A stretch of 64,000 bases of DNA from Gibbula magus (Eukaryota; Mollusca; Gastropoda; Trochida; Trochidae). The notes under the pieces are model-generated. The model was given only the letters and a program-made list of their open reading frames with translations, was not told the origin of the DNA and made no database searches. The stretch spans positions 30,116,868 to 30,180,867 of the forward strand of contig OW388292.1 in assembly GCA_936450465.1 (NCBI GenBank). Reading direction: 5' to 3'. Of the stretch, positions 60,451 to 64,000 are shown piece by piece. Each line of letters starts with the position of its first letter. Within the stretch, counting starts at the first letter, position 1. A program made the translations under genes and the position numbers.

Positions 60451-62194
60451 ATTACATTAATTTAGAAATGTTTTAAAACCATTCCTTCGAACACAAACAG
60501 GCACGTGAAATATTCTGCAAGATGGTCAAGCATAAGAACTCATTGACTTCAATCTACAATTTAGAATCCCTCTCGGCTAAGGAGTCTTTAGACCTTTGGG
60601 CCACAGGGTCACCAAATCTATAATTTTAAATCCCCTTTCGCCAAGAAGTCTTCACACACAATTTCAGTTCTCTAGAGCCAGCGATTTATGAAAGAAGTCG
60701 AAAAAAAGCTAACAGTTTATGAACGGACGGGTGCTGGACGCGATACCATAAGCCCATCGGGACAATTTTAGGCTTGATCATCTAAAAACCCCAAACAGGA
60801 ACATTTATTCTTTCAATTCTTCATGAATTCTTCCTTAAATTGAGTAAAGTTGAATGTTGTAACAGTTGGAAGGAAGACAATGAGAACTCTTACTTAAAGA
60901 AATGTTCAGTTTACTAAATTTTAAAAAATCTACAAAATACAAATGATTTTTCAATATTTCAAATTCAAATATATTAGTGCATATCTGTACCATTTCTAAT
61001 TCAAATTTTAGTTTTGAAGCCAAAGTTAAGAAGCCATCCTTTTCTTTACTCTTTTAAACACTTTATTCTTCCAAAACACATCATGGTGTACATGTTTGTA
61101 ACCAATATTCAAAATAGTTTTAAGGTAATAAAGTTGTTCAAACTTATATGCATTCCGGTACGGTGTTTAACATGTCATCGGATTTCAAACATCAAGTGTT
61201 AGTTCAATAGTGCAAATTACCTCAAATAACGTTTTTCAAAACAGTTATTTTAACAAGGAAATAACGCAATGAGTTGCAGTTTATTGTATGCGTCGTCATC
61301 TTGTAATAAATTATTGAACTTCATATACAGCGCCTTATTGTATGTTGCAAAACGTCAATATCGTGTTTCAATGTCTGAAATGTTGTGAAAAAATAACTCA
61401 GAAGTTATTATGAACTGTCCGCAGATAATACGACCTACGAAATTATATTTTTATTCCTCAGAGTCTACTAGAGTGATACTAAATTTTATGATACGATATT
61501 CAAAGTTTCTGGATAACAACTTCGTTATTGTGAACATACAGAATGTTTCTGAGTGCATGTCAGCATATGGAGAACTAAGCAAAAATTCATAAAGGTCATG
61601 TATGGTCGCACTCAAGAAAGTTGTTATCCACAAATCTTGTACATTTAATATATATTCCACTTTAAGGAATATCCATTAATCATCATCACAAAAGGTTACA
61701 GTATCCACAATTTCAATGTCTGTTTACACGTTATTTCACTAAAACTCATCCTCTTTTTCATAATTCAAAACATAACCTTAAAATTATAGAACAATAGACC
61801 CCACTAGGTTTGATAACGGTTTTCGTATTCAGAAAAATACATCTGGGAAGGAGATACATTTATCTAAACACGTTTCATCATTAATTTACATACTCTTTCC
61901 TAAAAACAGCCAGTTTACATAACATTACCGTGATATTTCCATTCATTGCACGTTGTCTGTAGTTTTCAAGACCACATGGCTGTGAACTATTAGAACAGTT
62001 TAACATGATGGAAAAATTGCAGGACGATTAATTTTCAAAAGTTTTGTCAAATAGCGAAAAATGCGATTTAACCAAGGCTGCCATGAGCCAAGGTCACATA
62101 ACTCTCTCGGTGTGTTCCTGTCTACATGAGATTGAGTTGTATGTTGATAAAGTTTGAATCATTGTCTTTAAATAGCAAGTAATCACACGAGATC

Positions 62195-62257
62195 GTGAGT
62201 AGGTAAGGTTGAATTAGTGTTGAGTACGGATCTAATAACGCTGTCATCTGTCTTCAG
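62195..62257 (+). other. Island P copy 8 (A2)
   Basis: 63 bp from GATC|GTGAGTAGG to CATCTGTCTTCAG, with CTAATAAC as a branch-point match. Downstream frame SRQDEDLKSGISLNNHKSL is open for 25 codons. Confidence 0.5.
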
Positions 62258-64000
62258 TAGCAGACAGGATGAAGATCTGAAGTCGGGTATATCATTAAAT
62301 AATCATAAAAGCTTGATTGAAGGCGGTGTAGTATAGGTCGTTTGTCGGCAGTGTTTCGCACTGGAAAAAGATGTTCATTTCAGTGAAACTATAAAAATAA
62401 CTGTCAGTGATAATAGAGGAATAATATTAAGACTTAAGACTGTAAAAGTTGCAAAGATATTTTGGGACTGCGATTTGGGATTTTTCTTTCTTTAAAATCT
62501 TCAATGATCAATCTGTAGTACCGTAATTATTGTATTTGTCTAACCAGGAACTAATTTTTTTTGCATTTGATACTTTACTTAAAAAGTTGTTTTAAATAAT
62601 TTTAGTATTGTTTACAAATTGATATAACAAATATAAGCTCTAGCAGGTCTTCTTAATGTACTATTTACGTGTATGATCACCTGATATTAATTTATATTTG
62701 ATTGTTGAATGAAAACTTATAAATATCACTTACTTAATAAAAGAACGTTGTCAAGACAATTGTTTTTTTGTAAATGCCCTTCAAAGACCTGAATTGTTGT
62801 TTCTGTTAACGTGTTCACCAATAATTACGTTCATTGATTCTTTCATTCGGTGATTATTTAACTGATTTTACTTTAAACCGTAGTCAGTGCTACAGGTAAA
62901 TAACTTACTTCCTAGAACTATATGAAATAAATTAAAGTACTAGTTGAAGATTTACATCATATATTGCTATATAACTGCAACGTCTGGATGTTCAAGCTTT
63001 TAGTGCGACGTACTTTCAAATTCCTGTAAATCATCCAGAATTAAAGAGGCACATTAATAATCTTTATGTAGTTGTGTTTCAACTGTAATCTAATATCGGT
63101 TGCTTCCAGATTTTGTTCAATCACTATCTATTCTTGTTATAAAGCTATGCTATGCCAGTCATCAATTCGAAATCTGACTAATGACGAGATGAAAGGCTAA
63201 TGGAAGAAGAGTTTGTGTTGCCAATCACATACTTCAACTCTAAATAGCTGGTCTAGAAACAATAAAATCCAAATAAAATTAACTTTATTTATTCAAAGTG
63301 AACAATACTAGGTTACTTCAGCAATTGCAAGTAAAACGTTTGATGATACGACCTATGGACTTAAATTGGCGAGCTCATACGCTCAATTTGTGAACACTAA
63401 ATCTTCACAAACATGTACTCTTGTCACTAGAATTACTCTCAAAGACAAAAACACATTTTAACTGATACTTTTCAAATGATGTTACACTGAAAAAGCGATT
63501 GTATTTATCAATGAAACCTAACACAGTAACAGGGTACTTTCTTATGGTCAATTGATGTCGTATTCTTGCTGCCAGACACATCGTATGCACTCCTAGTACT
63601 GCTCTATGAACAGCATATTAGTTTAAAATGTAAGTGTTACATGGCCAAGATTCTAAATGGACAAAGATTCAAACTTGCTGTCCATCATCATACAGTAAAT
63701 ACGTTTTCTCTCAACAAATCCAAATTCTTATGTATGCCATTTCTAAATGCCCATCAAAGACCCAAATCCGACATTTGACTGGTTAAATAATGTTTTTGCG
63801 CTTCTGTCGTTGCTTAACGTAAAACCAACAGGATTACATAGTTTTTCATTAAACACACACATCAGATCCTTCACAAAGTGATATTGATGATTTTTCCGAT
63901 CATCTCCTACACATCAAGCAAAGAATTCAACTGATTTAAATAATCCTCTCATCAATAAGGATTTTTGGAACAAAAAAATACGATATGTTGATGAAGATCG

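Larger units (their letters stand above)
41790..64000 (+). repeat. Segmental duplication copy A2
   Basis: Second copy of segment A, running off the window end. It is about 4 kb longer than A1, mainly from three pearl-like elements, a minus-strand SINE, a palindromic insertion at 51.8-52.2 kb and a partial MITE. The stretches 44,600-46,250, 48,190-49,130, 50,760-51,780, 52,210-53,640, 54,500-55,700, 56,400-57,320, 59,640-60,300, 60,460-62,150 and 62,350-64,000 contain only diverged duplicate sequence, apart from the islands listed separately. No gene was recognised there. Confidence 0.85.

Overview
The window looks like AT-rich, intron- and repeat-laden DNA from a marine gastropod, most likely an abalone (Haliotis-like). 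The reasons are tRNA-derived SINEs and RNase H-bearing LINE tails that end in a shared GGCGTTAAAC...(ACTC)n 3' tail, and bivalve/gastropod 'pearl'-type elements with ~150-170 bp internal tandem repeats and an (ACGG)n tract. The species call rests on recalled resemblance, not on a search. No complete, confidently functional protein-coding gene is visible. The only unmistakable coding sequence is 3' debris of non-LTR retrotransposons.

The dominant structure is large-scale internal duplication. Segment A occurs at about 5,335-23,400 (A1) and again, same orientation and same order, at about 41,790 to the window end (A2). Segment B occurs at about 23,945-30,875 (B1, with a ~2.7 kb insertion), 33,640-38,620 (B2) and, 5' part only, 40,930-41,745 (B3). 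Each A copy also contains two related sub-blocks (around 5.7/15.0 kb in A1 and 44/55.6 kb in A2). The order is therefore A1-B1-unique-B2-unique-B3-A2. About 1-5,335, 31,000-33,640 and 38,640-40,800 have no clear partner here, except one short island at 1,366.

Within the diverged duplicates, short islands stay conserved, and most begin at a good 3' splice site on the + strand: families Qb, S, T, V, W, Qa and P. P occurs eight times (six +, two -). In seven copies a GT or GC donor and an AG acceptor lie 63-72 bp apart, like a mini-intron; in the eighth the acceptor has mutated. Short reading frames pass through several islands and are partly conserved between copies, but frameshifts and stops differ from copy to copy. 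I read this as a tandem array of an unrecognised multi-exon transcription unit, either a fast-evolving/decaying gene family or a spliced non-coding RNA family. The best candidate exons are at 6,919-7,031, 58,430-58,583, 18,983-19,076, 1,366-1,500 and 49,154-49,362, plus an unrelated one at 32,172-32,445.

Mobile elements are clearest where A1 and A2 act as filled and empty sites for each other. Recognised elements are LINE 3' fragments with target-site duplications (3,985; 6,090; 9,419; 17,810; 28,577), old LINE tails (24,005; 40,995), an older reverse-transcriptase relic shared by A1 and A2 (14,195; 53,640), tRNA-SINEs (12,529; 28,329; 40,803; 57,341), three pearl-like elements (42,610; 47,687; 49,940), a hAT-like foldback (10,329), a TTAA-flanked MITE (19,211; partial 54,204), a ~1.06 kb terminal-inverted-repeat element (1,729), and several hairpins and (TA)n tracts.
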